A stretch of 35,700 nucleotides of DNA from Candidatus Saccharimonadota bacterium (GTDB lineage: Bacteria > Patescibacteriota > Saccharimonadia > Saccharimonadales > Saccharimonadaceae): contig JAFQXV010000005.1 of the NCBI GenBank assembly GCA_017406775.1, forward strand, positions 1 through 35,700, written 5' to 3'. Positions 8,401 through 15,930 of the stretch are shown here, in pieces. The notes beneath the pieces are model-generated. The model was not told the DNA's origin and searched no databases. It worked only from the letters and a program-made list of their open reading frames with translations. Position 1 is the stretch's first letter; every line of letters begins with the position of its first letter. Position numbers and translations under genes: made by a program.

Positions 8401-11400
8401 TCAAGCGGGATGGAAAAAGAAAATACCAACTTCCTCGGCTGGGATACCGACCCTAACGCCGCAACACCTGGCTACACAGACAACAGTACAATCTATATTA
8501 ATGAAGATACTATACTTTACGCTATCTGGGGCGATGCGGATCTTAACTTAATCTATAACGCTAACGGCGGTAGCGGCGCACCTACTTACCAAACCGAGAC
8601 CGCATCAGGTGGCGTAGCTACCTTTACAGTCTCTGACCAAGCCCCATATTACCAAGGTAAAGATTTCCTCGGCTGGAGCATAGACCAAAACGCTACGGAT
8701 CCAAGTTATTTTGGTAATGACACTATTAAGATTCATCGTGATACTACCCTGTACGCCGTTTGGGCAGATCCAATTCAGATTGTTTACCACGGAGATTTCA
8801 ATAATGACGGCGACGATTCTGATACTAATGCCGTAACTTACGACAAGATTTGCTCAAAAGTCACCAATGCGGACGTTATCGCAGGGCCAGACTATGAAAG
8901 TACCACGCTTCATTCGCTAACCTCAAATCTAGCCAGAGCTGTAGCATATGGTAACCCAGAATATATTACGTCTAATTACAATAATAATATTCAGGAACTC
9001 GATGTAATGTACTTCCCAGGCGCCATTAATATCAATGTCCAAGTTGTTTATGATTTAACTGGCGCATTCGACTTAAGTAATGGTACTGGCGATGCCTTAA
9101 TCATCCATCCTGGTATCCCGTCTGATGTTCAAGATATTGTTGATGGTTATACTGCTGGTACTACCACTATTATCTCAGATGCCAGTAACCTCGCAAACTA
9201 CATCAACACTGGCACCATGGCCGAGTATAATATCTCTGGCGAATATGTCACCCTCGCTATGTATACGGACGACACGGATACTGCACTTGGCTATTATGCC
9301 ATCATTACCGCAACCGATGCAAACGGCAACGAAGTATTCGGCACCCACACCGTCACTCCTTCCTCAACTTCAGAAATTGTTTGCAATTACTCGGCGACAT
9401 ACGGGACTTACACTCTCCCAACAAAAGATTACGCAGACTTCCTTGGCTGGAATACTAATGAATTTGCCTCCAGCGGAACCTACGCGGACGAGCAAGCAAT
9501 TATCGCTGCGTTGGGCGACACTATTACGACTTCGTCTTACGATGTTTACGCGATTTGGGATCAAACTTATACTGTACACTATGACGAAAACGGAGCTTCT
9601 GGTGGAGATATGTCTGATGTTACTACTAAGAGCGTCAGGATAGCCGAAGGCAGCACGATGATGTTAAGTAGTCCACGCTTTTACCGAGATGGCTATGGCC
9701 TCGCAGGCTGGTCGGCCGATCCAAATGCCGTGCCTGGCGGTACTTCCAAGATTTACGGTCCAAACGAATGGGTCATGGTAGATGGTGATTTTGTGGCAGC
9801 CGATACCGACCACGACCGTAATGTCACGCTTTATGCTATATGGGTCCAAGTTTCCGACTCTATGCAGGGCTTTGATCCAAATAGGTCTATCTATGCCTCT
9901 GCGCCAACTGGCTCGGTCGTAGCTATGCTCGATGTACGAGACAACAATGTTTACACTGTAGCAAAATTAGATGATGGCAACTGGTGGATGGCTGAGAATT
10001 TGAGGTTGGATCCAAACAATCTCGCAAATAATACGGTAATTAGTGCGAGTAATACTAACAATCCAACTAGTGAGTTTATTACTAAACTCGAGAGTTGGCC
10101 AACCACAAGTTACAATAAATGTAACAATTACACAGATGCATGTGTCGATTCTCTCTCTATTAGTGTCGAAAATCTAGACAAATCAAATAATGCTAAATAT
10201 TGGGACGGAGCTCTTTATAACTGGTATACGGTTACAGCTGGAAATGGCCTCAATAATATGGGCAGAGATGCTACTGCTACGGGTGATATCTGCCCAGCTG
10301 GTTGGCACTTACCAAAAGGCACAACAAATGGTGATTTTGTCACGCTCTCTACATCAATCGGAGGCCTGGCCACAAATATGGATTATAACACCACCCCAAC
10401 TGGTCACGAAATCAGCAACAAGCTCCATAGTTTCCCCTACAATCACAGCGATGTCGATGTATTAGATGGACCATATACAAGTGGCAATTACAACGAATAT
10501 TGGACCTCCACGGCTTACAGTACGCTTGTTGCTTCAACTATGGCTACGAGCTATGAGGAAGCCAGAGTTTCAAGTGCCATCAATAAGAGTAACGGTGCTC
10601 CGGCCAGATGTATGATGACGGTGCCCAAATATAATATTACCTACGACGGTAACGGAGCTGACTTTGGTGATATGTCTAGTGTATCACACGCAAATATCAA
10701 AGCGGGCGACTCAATTTATCTTCGCGTACCAAATTACCTTAAATCATATTATGGGTTTGCCGGTTGGTCAACCGATCCAAATGCTACTCCTGGCGGCACT
10801 TCCAAAATATATGGACCCGAAGAATCGCTTGTCATAGATTCTAATTTCCTAGCTGCAGATACCGACCGCGACAATGACATCACTCTCTACGCCGTTTGGG
10901 TTGAAGTCGAGAGTGCTGGTTCCCTGCAAGATTTCGACCCAACATCCTCTAAGTATTCTTCACTCCCAGTTGGTTCGATGATCGCCCTGATCGATAACCG
11001 CGATCTCGAGAGTTACACAGTCGCCAAACTCGCCGACGGCAACTGGTGGATGACGGAAAACCTAAGGTTCGACCCGAATTCTGACTTTGCAAACGGCGTT
11101 GATGCCGAATACACCAATAATCCAACTAGTGATTTCGTTACCGCCGTGAGTAATTGGACAACTACCAGCTTTAACTCCTGCACCTACATAAACGAAGAAT
11201 GCGTCGAGTCTCTTTCGATTGGTAATTGGCACATTGATACAAGTTCCACAGCAACCGCTTCGCAGTCAGGTCAAAACCAATGGTTTGGCTACGGCGCCCT
11301 TTACAACTGGTACACTGCCACAGCCGGACATGGATTGCGTAGTCTTGCCGAGGATGACACTGCCGCTGGCGACATCTGTCCAGCCGGCTGGCGCCTACCG

Positions 11401-11712
11401 ACTGGAGCATCCACAGGCGGCGACTACACCAACCTCATAGCCTCGCTCGGTGGCCTCACTACCGATATGGACGAGAACACGACTCCGACCGGCAACGAAA
11501 TCTACGGTGTCCTAACAAGATTCCCGAATAACTTTGTACGGTCAGGAGCTTATTCTGGCGATGGCTTTAAGACGCCTGGTGCTTACTATTGGACTTCAAC
11601 TGCCCGGGCAACTGTGAGTGGAGGTACCATGGAGTTTAATCCATACGAAGTTATCCCTCGCGGCGCAGAAATGAAACACACCGGCATGCCAGTCCGATGT
11701 ATGAAGAAGTAA
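5404..11712 (+). CDS. Giant secreted surface protein with InlB-type repeats and two FISUMP domains
   Basis: The long open frame encodes about 2100 residues. A signal-peptide core (about 8-30) ends at VYAED. An N-terminal module with GYSVYISGTNSAENN follows, similar in style to that of the Hint protein at 15931. Then come 12 Listeria-Bacteroides (InlB B-type) repeats, each ending in a LYAVW-like strand after GYTFSGWS-type motifs. A roughly 200-residue Thr/Asn-rich module occurs twice between them (from about 270 and 1125). Two Fibrobacter-succinogenes-type (FISUMP) domains lie near 1484-1740 and 1837-2102, with DGNWWM(A/T)ENLR and GDICPAGW(H/R)LP. There is no C-terminal membrane anchor. Such proteins are usually adhesins or cell-surface display proteins; the partner is unknown. 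The start is uncertain because the likely ATG (5391) is out of frame. Confidence 0.85.
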   Translation: MGERDIFFLVSQILAIAFLYSIDSLLFGSPSNVYAEDYTISITGATETVMSGNPGQTVTGVNNLTATSTCPAGYSVYISGTNSAENNDDYNLYLNGDNTEDSYLVNSNGTIEAATTLSENVWGVLADEGVYYGISNNLVSVYNSNSAEENKLLPMTYGANLGANLEAGTYKMANEGGVLYTLLADDTCYNRTLTYDINNGDGGAVPEPQSVPYGQTALVAAGTQTKTNHGFLGWSEDQAATEPTYIAGDSITMDEDKTLYAVWDENYAVTYNSENGTGATNTVTYQRSCARQQVQNVIQTNDSVTQLLNSSDYTLVSMTGNVASATGGAINTIGSNYNDNMLEFDVMQFPGATAVRVLLLYDIGEATYDLNTLSGDGVMVYAGAATNVQTILGDSGNIKTAHTNQTNLYEDNDVDGGEIIDITGDTVTIAIQTDGSEGGAGYLAFAIGVDENGNFVHGSHISTVSPATSEIVCTATALSGSYSEPTRTGYTFSGWSKNNPASRGEYASEGVVKSELGKTITTNPEDLYATWAITHVDYNLILDSIFPEAGYDGVEIYDICTATYGGTCTINLPSETLSHDDWTFLGWSTSESSTTADYMPGDSVWLSNNLTLYAVWEKQIALDYSTEYGETPTSGTCTIHPTEESCDFTVASIEDVEGYTFNSWMGSDGMTYYPGDTVTTSTNFMLTADWTEDQPDIYTNNIIYDVNGGNEATAPGSTACNTTEPGGCMVPITDDIPTRTDYVFDGWSTDPDADVATYADEGIKYNPGEEINVEGDLPLYAIWRDYYIITYETNDPETPDTYVNYSDPISDGSATIMIDTCGGTEENIFEGWTDDPAAETADTATYPLSEEITISSDLTLYGVWTYQPITEYSYRVTVTYDMDGGTGGPEGWTEEGSTRDNYIMNTYCPETTGYEEKEGYEFMGWLDESGNMVTSCDGMSQLDLWDDTNVNEFTFEYTAAWGAPYTVTFDANGGTGAPEPMQTAAAIPEDYVEFMISDTSSGMEKENTNFLGWDTDPNAATPGYTDNSTIYINEDTILYAIWGDADLNLIYNANGGSGAPTYQTETASGGVATFTVSDQAPYYQGKDFLGWSIDQNATDPSYFGNDTIKIHRDTTLYAVWADPIQIVYHGDFNNDGDDSDTNAVTYDKICSKVTNADVIAGPDYESTTLHSLTSNLARAVAYGNPEYITSNYNNNIQELDVMYFPGAININVQVVYDLTGAFDLSNGTGDALIIHPGIPSDVQDIVDGYTAGTTTIISDASNLANYINTGTMAEYNISGEYVTLAMYTDDTDTALGYYAIITATDANGNEVFGTHTVTPSSTSEIVCNYSATYGTYTLPTKDYADFLGWNTNEFASSGTYADEQAIIAALGDTITTSSYDVYAIWDQTYTVHYDENGASGGDMSDVTTKSVRIAEGSTMMLSSPRFYRDGYGLAGWSADPNAVPGGTSKIYGPNEWVMVDGDFVAADTDHDRNVTLYAIWVQVSDSMQGFDPNRSIYASAPTGSVVAMLDVRDNNVYTVAKLDDGNWWMAENLRLDPNNLANNTVISASNTNNPTSEFITKLESWPTTSYNKCNNYTDACVDSLSISVENLDKSNNAKYWDGALYNWYTVTAGNGLNNMGRDATATGDICPAGWHLPKGTTNGDFVTLSTSIGGLATNMDYNTTPTGHEISNKLHSFPYNHSDVDVLDGPYTSGNYNEYWTSTAYSTLVASTMATSYEEARVSSAINKSNGAPARCMMTVPKYNITYDGNGADFGDMSSVSHANIKAGDSIYLRVPNYLKSYYGFAGWSTDPNATPGGTSKIYGPEESLVIDSNFLAADTDRDNDITLYAVWVEVESAGSLQDFDPTSSKYSSLPVGSMIALIDNRDLESYTVAKLADGNWWMTENLRFDPNSDFANGVDAEYTNNPTSDFVTAVSNWTTTSFNSCTYINEECVESLSIGNWHIDTSSTATASQSGQNQWFGYGALYNWYTATAGHGLRSLAEDDTAAGDICPAGWRLPTGASTGGDYTNLIASLGGLTTDMDENTTPTGNEIYGVLTRFPNNFVRSGAYSGDGFKTPGAYYWTSTARATVSGGTMEFNPYEVIPRGAEMKHTGMPVRCMKK
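9570..11712 (+). repeat. Tandem duplication of an InlB-plus-FISUMP module inside the giant gene
   Basis: Two successive blocks (about 9570-10620 and 10625-11712) encode the same order: an InlB repeat with FAGWSTDPNA / LAGWSADPNA and GGTSKIYGP, then a FISUMP domain. The protein copies are clearly related but the DNA has diverged, so the duplication is old. An earlier pair of modules (about 6210-6840 and 8778-9400) is also duplicated. Confidence 0.75.
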
Positions 11713-11737
11713 AGGTTAAACTTACAGTTGGTGACAG

Positions 11738-11805
11738 GACAGGAAGACGCTCGCGTTCGCTCGCTATCCGCCTTCGGCGGGCGAACCTACGGTTCGTTTC
11801 CTGTC
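11738..11805. repeat. GC-rich palindrome downstream of the giant gene
   Basis: The outer arms GACAGGAA/TTCCTGTC enclose a CGAACC/GGTTCG hairpin and a CCGCC/GGCGG hairpin. It begins 25 bases after the stop codon. There is no U run after it on the plus strand, so it is not a classical terminator. It has the style of the in-frame palindromes elsewhere in the window, but I could not align it to them. Confidence 0.6.
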
Positions 11806-11814
11806 TGAGTAATA

Positions 11815-11855
11815 GTAAAATAAAAAAATCCCCAAAAGGGATTATTTTATTTTAC
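11815..11855 (-). terminator. Intrinsic terminator downstream of tRNA-Leu
   Basis: AATCCC/GGGGATT with a TTTT loop is followed by seven T on the minus strand. An AT-rich outer stem (GTAAAATAAA/TTTATTTTAC) extends it. It could also stop plus-strand transcripts of the giant gene. Confidence 0.7.
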
Positions 11856-11940
11856 TGGTGCCCGGGACAGGAATCGAACCTGCAAGCCGTGAGGCACATG
11901 CTCCTAAGGCATGCGTGTCTACCAGTTCCACCACCCGGGC
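11856..11940 (-). tRNA. tRNA-Leu, anticodon UAG
   Basis: The 85-nt gene folds as a class II tRNA. The acceptor stem is GCCCGGG/CCCGGGC, discriminator A, and the 3' CCA is encoded. The anticodon arm is CATGC-CTTAGGA-GCATG, so the anticodon is TAG, reading CUA leucine codons. The long variable arm (around CCTCACGG) and the T loop GTTCGATTC fit tRNA-Leu. Confidence 0.95.
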
Positions 11941-11948
11941 GTAATGCT

Positions 11949-11957
11949 ATTATAACA
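11949..11957 (-). promoter_or_regulatory. Extended -10 promoter of tRNA-Leu
   Basis: TGTTATAAT on the minus strand ends 8 bases before the tRNA 5' end. The tRNA transcript therefore has almost no 5' extension. It lies immediately downstream of the terminator of the neighbouring gene. Confidence 0.6.
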
Positions 11958-11958
11958 C

Positions 11959-11984
11959 AAAAATGAGCCCTTAGGGCTCATTTT
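11959..11984 (-). terminator. Intrinsic terminator after the Ser-rich protein gene
   Basis: AATGAGCCC/GGGCTCATT with a TAA loop, followed by T's on the minus strand, a few bases after the stop codon at 11993. Confidence 0.8.
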
Positions 11985-11992
11985 CGCTATTT

Positions 11993-12490
11993 TTAGGCTT
12001 CTCTTTTAGCTAATCTGCGTGAACCAAGATAAGCAACCAATGCGCCCGCAATTAAAGCGATTGGCAGGGCATCCTCCGGGCCGGTGCTTGGGATCGAACC
12101 GCTAGCGGAGTTGCTAGTGGTGCTACTACCGGCACTAGCATTGCTGCTTTCGGTTTTTGTGCTAGAGTTTGAATTAGAGCTGCTAGACTTCTCGGAACTA
12201 CTAGTTTTCTCAGAACTACTAGAGCTTGATTTATTGCTGGAATCGCTCGTAGTGCTCTTTTCGGAACTATTATCCGACTTATTCTCAGTGGTCTTCCCAT
12301 TTTTGGAAGCCTCTGTACTGCTGATTTGTACCGTCTCATTACCATTAGAAGTAGTGGTTACGCGAGCGGATTTTTTGGTGGCAACCACAATGATCGCTAC
12401 AATCAAAATCAAAATCAAAATCGCGACAATGGTTGCAACGGTAATGATTTTACGGCGTTCTTTGCGGTCTGCATCATCTTGATAATACAT
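11993..12490 (-). CDS. Ser-rich surface protein with N-terminal membrane helix and sorting-like C-terminus
   Basis: The 165-residue protein has a charged N-terminus (DDADRKERRK), a long transmembrane helix at about 18-40, and a low-complexity Ser/Thr/Lys/Glu region (about 45-125). The tail (about 131-165) has IPSTGPED, then a hydrophobic stretch ALPIALIAGALVAYLG, then basic SRRLAKREA. That tail copies the layout of an LPXTG sorting signal with Ile in place of Leu, although no sortase gene is in this window. The presence of both an N-terminal helix and a C-terminal sorting-type tail is odd. AAGGAG precedes the ATG by 7 bases. Function unknown; probably cell-wall associated. Confidence 0.75.
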   Translation of the reverse strand: MYYQDDADRKERRKIITVATIVAILILILIVAIIVVATKKSARVTTTSNGNETVQISSTEASKNGKTTENKSDNSSEKSTTSDSSNKSSSSSSEKTSSSEKSSSSNSNSSTKTESSNASAGSSTTSNSASGSIPSTGPEDALPIALIAGALVAYLGSRRLAKREA

Positions 12491-12511
12491 AATAAAACTC
12501 CTTATGCCCTA

Positions 12512-12520
12512 ATTATATCA
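12512..12520 (-). promoter_or_regulatory. Extended -10 promoter of the Ser-rich protein gene
   Basis: TGATATAAT on the minus strand. The short leader holds the AAGGAG ribosome-binding site. Confidence 0.6.
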
Positions 12521-12542
12521 CACTTTTGCTAAAAAGGCAATA

Positions 12543-13073
12543 TTATTTTGCGTAAGCGGATAGGTGAGCGGCTGCGTATTGATGAGTTTTTAAGAGCCTT
12601 AACCCGGGGATTTCTGGAGCAGACTCTGGGTGCGACAAAATTAATACCCCATCATCGCTCAGGAAGCTAACTAAATTTACGACCCCATCGACTGCGAATT
12701 TATCGTATGGTGGATCTGCTACTATTAATTGAAATTTGCGATTCGTAGAATAATGGGCTACATCATCAGTAGCGATATCGTATCCGGCGACACATTTGAC
12801 TGATTTTAAGTTGTCATTAATTAACTTTACCGCACGAGGCGATTTTTCGACAAAGTAAACCTCCTCTGCGCCTCTGGATAATGCCTCAATCCCGAGCGTT
12901 CCGCCTCCGGCATAGGCGTCTAAAACAAACTTTCCAGTTAAATTATTCCCCGCCATATTAAAAAGCGCTATCCGCTCACGTTCTCCCATAGGATGGGTTC
13001 CGGCGCCAGGAGTTTTGAGCTTGGCCCCCTTAAAAGCGCCCGCAGTAACTCTAACAAAATTTTGTGCACGCAT
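12543..13073 (-). CDS. rsmD: 16S rRNA (guanine966-N2)-methyltransferase RsmD
   Basis: The 176-residue protein is the usual length for RsmD. It has the start RVTAGAFKGAKLKTP, the SAM-binding motif DAYAGGGTLGIEALSRGA (near 60-78), VEKS as the acidic ribose-binding loop, and the catalytic IVADPPYDKF (near 118-127), the (N/D)PPY motif of exocyclic amino methyltransferases. It modifies 16S rRNA during 30S assembly. The gene starts 4 bases after the recG stop, so the two form an operon, a common pairing in bacteria. Confidence 0.92.
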   Translation of the reverse strand: MRAQNFVRVTAGAFKGAKLKTPGAGTHPMGERERIALFNMAGNNLTGKFVLDAYAGGGTLGIEALSRGAEEVYFVEKSPRAVKLINDNLKSVKCVAGYDIATDDVAHYSTNRKFQLIVADPPYDKFAVDGVVNLVSFLSDDGVLILSHPESAPEIPGLRLLKTHQYAAAHLSAYAK

Positions 13074-13077
13074 TTCA

Positions 13078-15093
13078 TTAATTCAGCGTAGTAATCTGTT
13101 GATAACGCTTGATTCCTTGCATTAGTTCTTTATATTTTAACATATTATCAGGATTTTGCAAGAATTTGTCTACATCGATTTGGGCTTGGTGTATTAACTT
13201 TGTGTCGGATAAAGTAGCAATTCTAAGATCAAGCGCACCATGTTGCAAAGCTCCGTATATTTCTCCTGGACCTCTTAATTTTAAATCCACTTCTGCAAGA
13301 TAAAAACCGTCAGAAGACTTTTCTAGCTCGCGTAGTCTCCTGGAGGGCTGATTGTCGCTAGCGGTCAAAAGAAAACAAAAAGACGCTTCCTTGCCTCTGC
13401 CTACTCGTCCTCTTAATTGGTGCAATTGCGCCAAGCCATAACTTTCGGAATTTTCTATGGCAATCATGGTAGCATTGGGTACGTCCACTCCTACTTCTAC
13501 TACTGTTGTAGAAACCAGAATTTGTATTTTCCCCGCTGCGAACTGCTCCATAATGACATCCTTTTCGGCCTGTTTCATGCGTCCATGCAAGATTTCTATT
13601 TTAAGCTTTGGAAAAATTTCCCGCAGTTTTTCGCATCTTGTTTTTACCGATGTGGTTTCGGCGCGTGGGTTATCGTCGATCGCCTTGCAAATCCAATACA
13701 CCTGTTGTTTCTTAGAAACAGTTTCTTGAATCTTAGGGTAAAGCTTTTCTCTGGCCTCTATTTCTTGCAGAATCTGCGTAGTGATTGGTTGCCTTCCTTT
13801 AGGCAACTCATTTAAAATAGAAACATCTAAATCGCCAAAAATCGTTAGCTGCAAAGAGCGTGGAATTGGCGTGGCGGTCATGGCTAGAAGATGCGGGGCT
13901 AACCCAGACGGAGATTTGAGCATTAGCTTTTGGCGTTGCTCCACGCCAAATCTATGCTGCTCGTCAATAATCACTAGGGCTAGATTTTTAAACTCAGTAT
14001 CGTCAGTTAGTAGGGCGTGCGTACCAATAATTAAATCAATCTTGCCGCTGGCAATCTGTTTTTTGAGTTCTGGCTTATTTTTAGTTGCGCCAGTAAGCAA
14101 GGCAACGCTTACTCCGAATTGATTAAGTAGTGATTTTAAGCCTTCATAATGCTGCATAGCTAAGATTGCAGTTGGTGCAAGCAGTGCAACTTGCCCGTCA
14201 TTTATTGCTACTTCGTAGGCGCTTAAGGCGGCCACCATTGTTTTTCCAGAGCCTACATCGCCTTGAAGTAGGCGGTTCATTGGGGTAGGTTTTTCTAGGT
14301 CTTGAAATATTTCCCAAGCGGCTTTTTTCTGTGCCCCAGTTAATTTAAATGGTAATTTTTCTAAAAAATCCTGAATTTTAGGCAAACTAAAAGGGATTTT
14401 TACGGCCTGTAATTTTTCGTTCTCCCTGCGATTAAGTTTGGCGGCCAAAATTAATGCAAAAAGCTCTTCGTAGGCCAGATAATCCCTAGACCTCTTAATT
14501 TCTTCCATCGAAGTTGGAAAATGCACTTTAAATAGCGAGTCTCTTCTTAGGCCGGGAGTAATGTTTGGCAACAAATCTGGAATTTTAGCAAATTTATCGC
14601 GCGAATTATTAATCAAACGTCTAAAATCTGCAGACTTTAATGCTCCGTGGGCCACGTAGATGGGCGCCAGACCCGCCGAGGTGTCGACATCGGATACTAA
14701 GGCTGCCGAAGGCGAAATCAGGCTATAACGGCCATTTTTGAGCTCAAAATTACCTGTAAAGTAATATTCTTTATTGGGGTCAAATTGTTTGGCTCGGTAA
14801 CTTTGGTTAAACCATACAGTCTTTATCGAGCCAGTCTTGTCGCTGATTACTCCCTCCGTAACAGAGAGGTTACGGCGCCTAGCTCTCCGGGTCGAAATTT
14901 TGTCAATTTTACCCCTTATCACAATTTTACCTGGCTGAATTTCACTGATAGAGGTAGGTGCAGCAAAATTTTCGTAATCACGCGGTATATTATAAAAAAA
15001 ATCCCTAAGCGTGCGGATGCCATATTTTTTGAGGGTTTCAGCAGTTTTAGGGCCTATCCCCTTTAATTCCTCCACTGGTTGCGCTAAATCCAT
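13078..15093 (-). CDS. recG: ATP-dependent DNA helicase RecG
   Basis: RecG reverses stalled replication forks and migrates Holliday junctions. The start used here is ATG 15093 (MDLAQPVEELKGIGPKTAE), giving 671 residues. A longer frame exists upstream, but it would span the TGGTATAAT promoter. The product has the N-terminal wedge/OB domain (about 50-150), Walker A GDVGSGKT (about 278-285), IIDEQHRFG (the DEAH-like motif), MTATPIPRSL, and the C-terminal helicase motifs VEVGVDVPNA and QLRGRVGRG. All helicase motifs appear intact. The ATG sits 7 bases after the -10, predicting a leaderless mRNA. rsmD follows. Confidence 0.95.
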   Translation of the reverse strand: MDLAQPVEELKGIGPKTAETLKKYGIRTLRDFFYNIPRDYENFAAPTSISEIQPGKIVIRGKIDKISTRRARRRNLSVTEGVISDKTGSIKTVWFNQSYRAKQFDPNKEYYFTGNFELKNGRYSLISPSAALVSDVDTSAGLAPIYVAHGALKSADFRRLINNSRDKFAKIPDLLPNITPGLRRDSLFKVHFPTSMEEIKRSRDYLAYEELFALILAAKLNRRENEKLQAVKIPFSLPKIQDFLEKLPFKLTGAQKKAAWEIFQDLEKPTPMNRLLQGDVGSGKTMVAALSAYEVAINDGQVALLAPTAILAMQHYEGLKSLLNQFGVSVALLTGATKNKPELKKQIASGKIDLIIGTHALLTDDTEFKNLALVIIDEQHRFGVEQRQKLMLKSPSGLAPHLLAMTATPIPRSLQLTIFGDLDVSILNELPKGRQPITTQILQEIEAREKLYPKIQETVSKKQQVYWICKAIDDNPRAETTSVKTRCEKLREIFPKLKIEILHGRMKQAEKDVIMEQFAAGKIQILVSTTVVEVGVDVPNATMIAIENSESYGLAQLHQLRGRVGRGKEASFCFLLTASDNQPSRRLRELEKSSDGFYLAEVDLKLRGPGEIYGALQHGALDLRIATLSDTKLIHQAQIDVDKFLQNPDNMLKYKELMQGIKRYQQITTLN

Positions 15094-15100
15094 ACCAATA

Positions 15101-15109
15101 ATTATACCA
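15101..15109 (-). promoter_or_regulatory. Extended -10 promoter of recG-rsmD
   Basis: TGGTATAAT on the minus strand, 7 bases from the RecG start codon. It supports ATG 15093 over the longer frame. Confidence 0.65.
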
Positions 15110-15122
15110 GATAAACCTGAAG

Positions 15123-15151
15123 TTGACAAAAACACAAAATAATGATATTAT
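15123..15151 (+). promoter_or_regulatory. Strong promoter of hexapeptide gene 1
   Basis: TTGACA at 15123-15128, a 17-bp spacer, then TATTAT at 15146-15151 preceded by TGA (extended -10). The leader of about 45 nt carries TAGCC-GATAC-GGGCTA, which can form a small hairpin. Confidence 0.8.
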
Positions 15152-15203
15152 TCTAATAATAGCCGATACGGGCTAGTACTTTTATTCCTAGGAAGGGGGC
15201 AAA

Positions 15204-15797
15204 ATGCAACAGCCAGGCGAGAAAGGGTTAGAACCAACAATTCTAGAGGTGAACGAAGGCAAGAAGTATAAGCTAACGGAAGAAACTATCGAAATCGCGG
15301 GCATCACGCTTTATCGAATTCAGGCAATTCGTGACTTCGGGGATGTGTATGCTGGCGACCTCGGCGGTTTCATCGCGGACGAGAACAATCTCTCACATGA
15401 AGGCGAGTGTTGGGTTTACGATTTTGCTCAGGTGTATCAGAATGCAGTAGTTCTAGACGACGCCAGGGTTACTGGCCGTGCTCGTGTCTACGGACATGCC
15501 AAGGTTTGTGAGCGGGCATCTGTAAACCACGATGCTGTTGTGCGCGGAAGAGCTAGGATTTGCGGAAATTCAGTCGTTACCCGCAATGCGCAGGTATCCG
15601 GCAACGCTTGTACTGCCGATTACGCATTGGTTGGCACCAATGCCAAGGTTCATGGTAGTGCTAGAATTTACGAGTTTGCACAGGCCCGTGGTAATGTCAT
15701 CGTTTCTGGCCACGCCAAGCTATACGGGTTTGCCCAGGTCGTCGGAAATGCTAAAATTTCTGGCTACGCAGAAGTATCTGGGTATACCAGTTACTAG
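15204..15797 (+). CDS. YdcK-like hexapeptide-repeat (left-handed beta-helix) protein, paralogue 1
   Basis: The 197-residue protein has two parts. The N-terminal cap (about 15-70) has YKLTEETIEIAGITLYRIQA, then RDFGDVYAGDLGGFIADENN, then LSHEGECWVYD. About 20 hexapeptide turns follow, such as ARVTGR, ARVYGH and AKVCER. The cap plus turns match the pattern I recall from Escherichia coli YdcK and from phage hexapeptide proteins. The transferase-type catalytic histidine loops are not apparent, so enzyme activity is doubtful and a structural role is more likely. There is no signal peptide. An AGGAAGGGGG Shine-Dalgarno and a full promoter precede it, and a terminator follows, so it is a single-gene unit. 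Confidence 0.8.
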   Translation: MQQPGEKGLEPTILEVNEGKKYKLTEETIEIAGITLYRIQAIRDFGDVYAGDLGGFIADENNLSHEGECWVYDFAQVYQNAVVLDDARVTGRARVYGHAKVCERASVNHDAVVRGRARICGNSVVTRNAQVSGNACTADYALVGTNAKVHGSARIYEFAQARGNVIVSGHAKLYGFAQVVGNAKISGYAEVSGYTSY

Positions 15798-15804
15798 GAT
15801 TAAG

Positions 15805-15832
15805 AAGCGCCACTTTTAAAGTGGCGCTTTTT
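15805..15832 (+). terminator. Intrinsic terminator of hexapeptide gene 1
   Basis: AAGCGCCACTTT/AAAGTGGCGCTT stem followed by T's. Confidence 0.85.
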
Positions 15833-15866
15833 CATTCAAAAAGTCATGTTTTTTTTGCAAAAAACA

Positions 15867-15895
15867 TTGCACAAGCGCAATAAAATTGTTATACT
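15867..15895 (+). promoter_or_regulatory. Promoter of the Hint surface-protein gene
   Basis: TTGCAC, 17-bp spacer, TATACT with an upstream TGT (extended -10). The roughly 30-nt leader ends with TTGGAGGTAA directly before the ATG at 15931. Confidence 0.75.
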
Positions 15896-15930
15896 TAATA
15901 TCAGGAGAAGTGTAGAGTTTTTGGAGGTAA

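Noticed and set aside
11697-11966. Plus-strand ORF of 89 codons across the tRNA-Leu gene
   Set aside because: It is antisense to the tRNA; the PGQESNLQA-type peptide is a familiar artefact of reading through tRNA genes.
15094-15135. N-terminal extension of RecG
   Set aside because: It would start at GTG with no ribosome-binding site and includes the TGGTATAAT promoter; ATG 15093 gives the usual RecG beginning.
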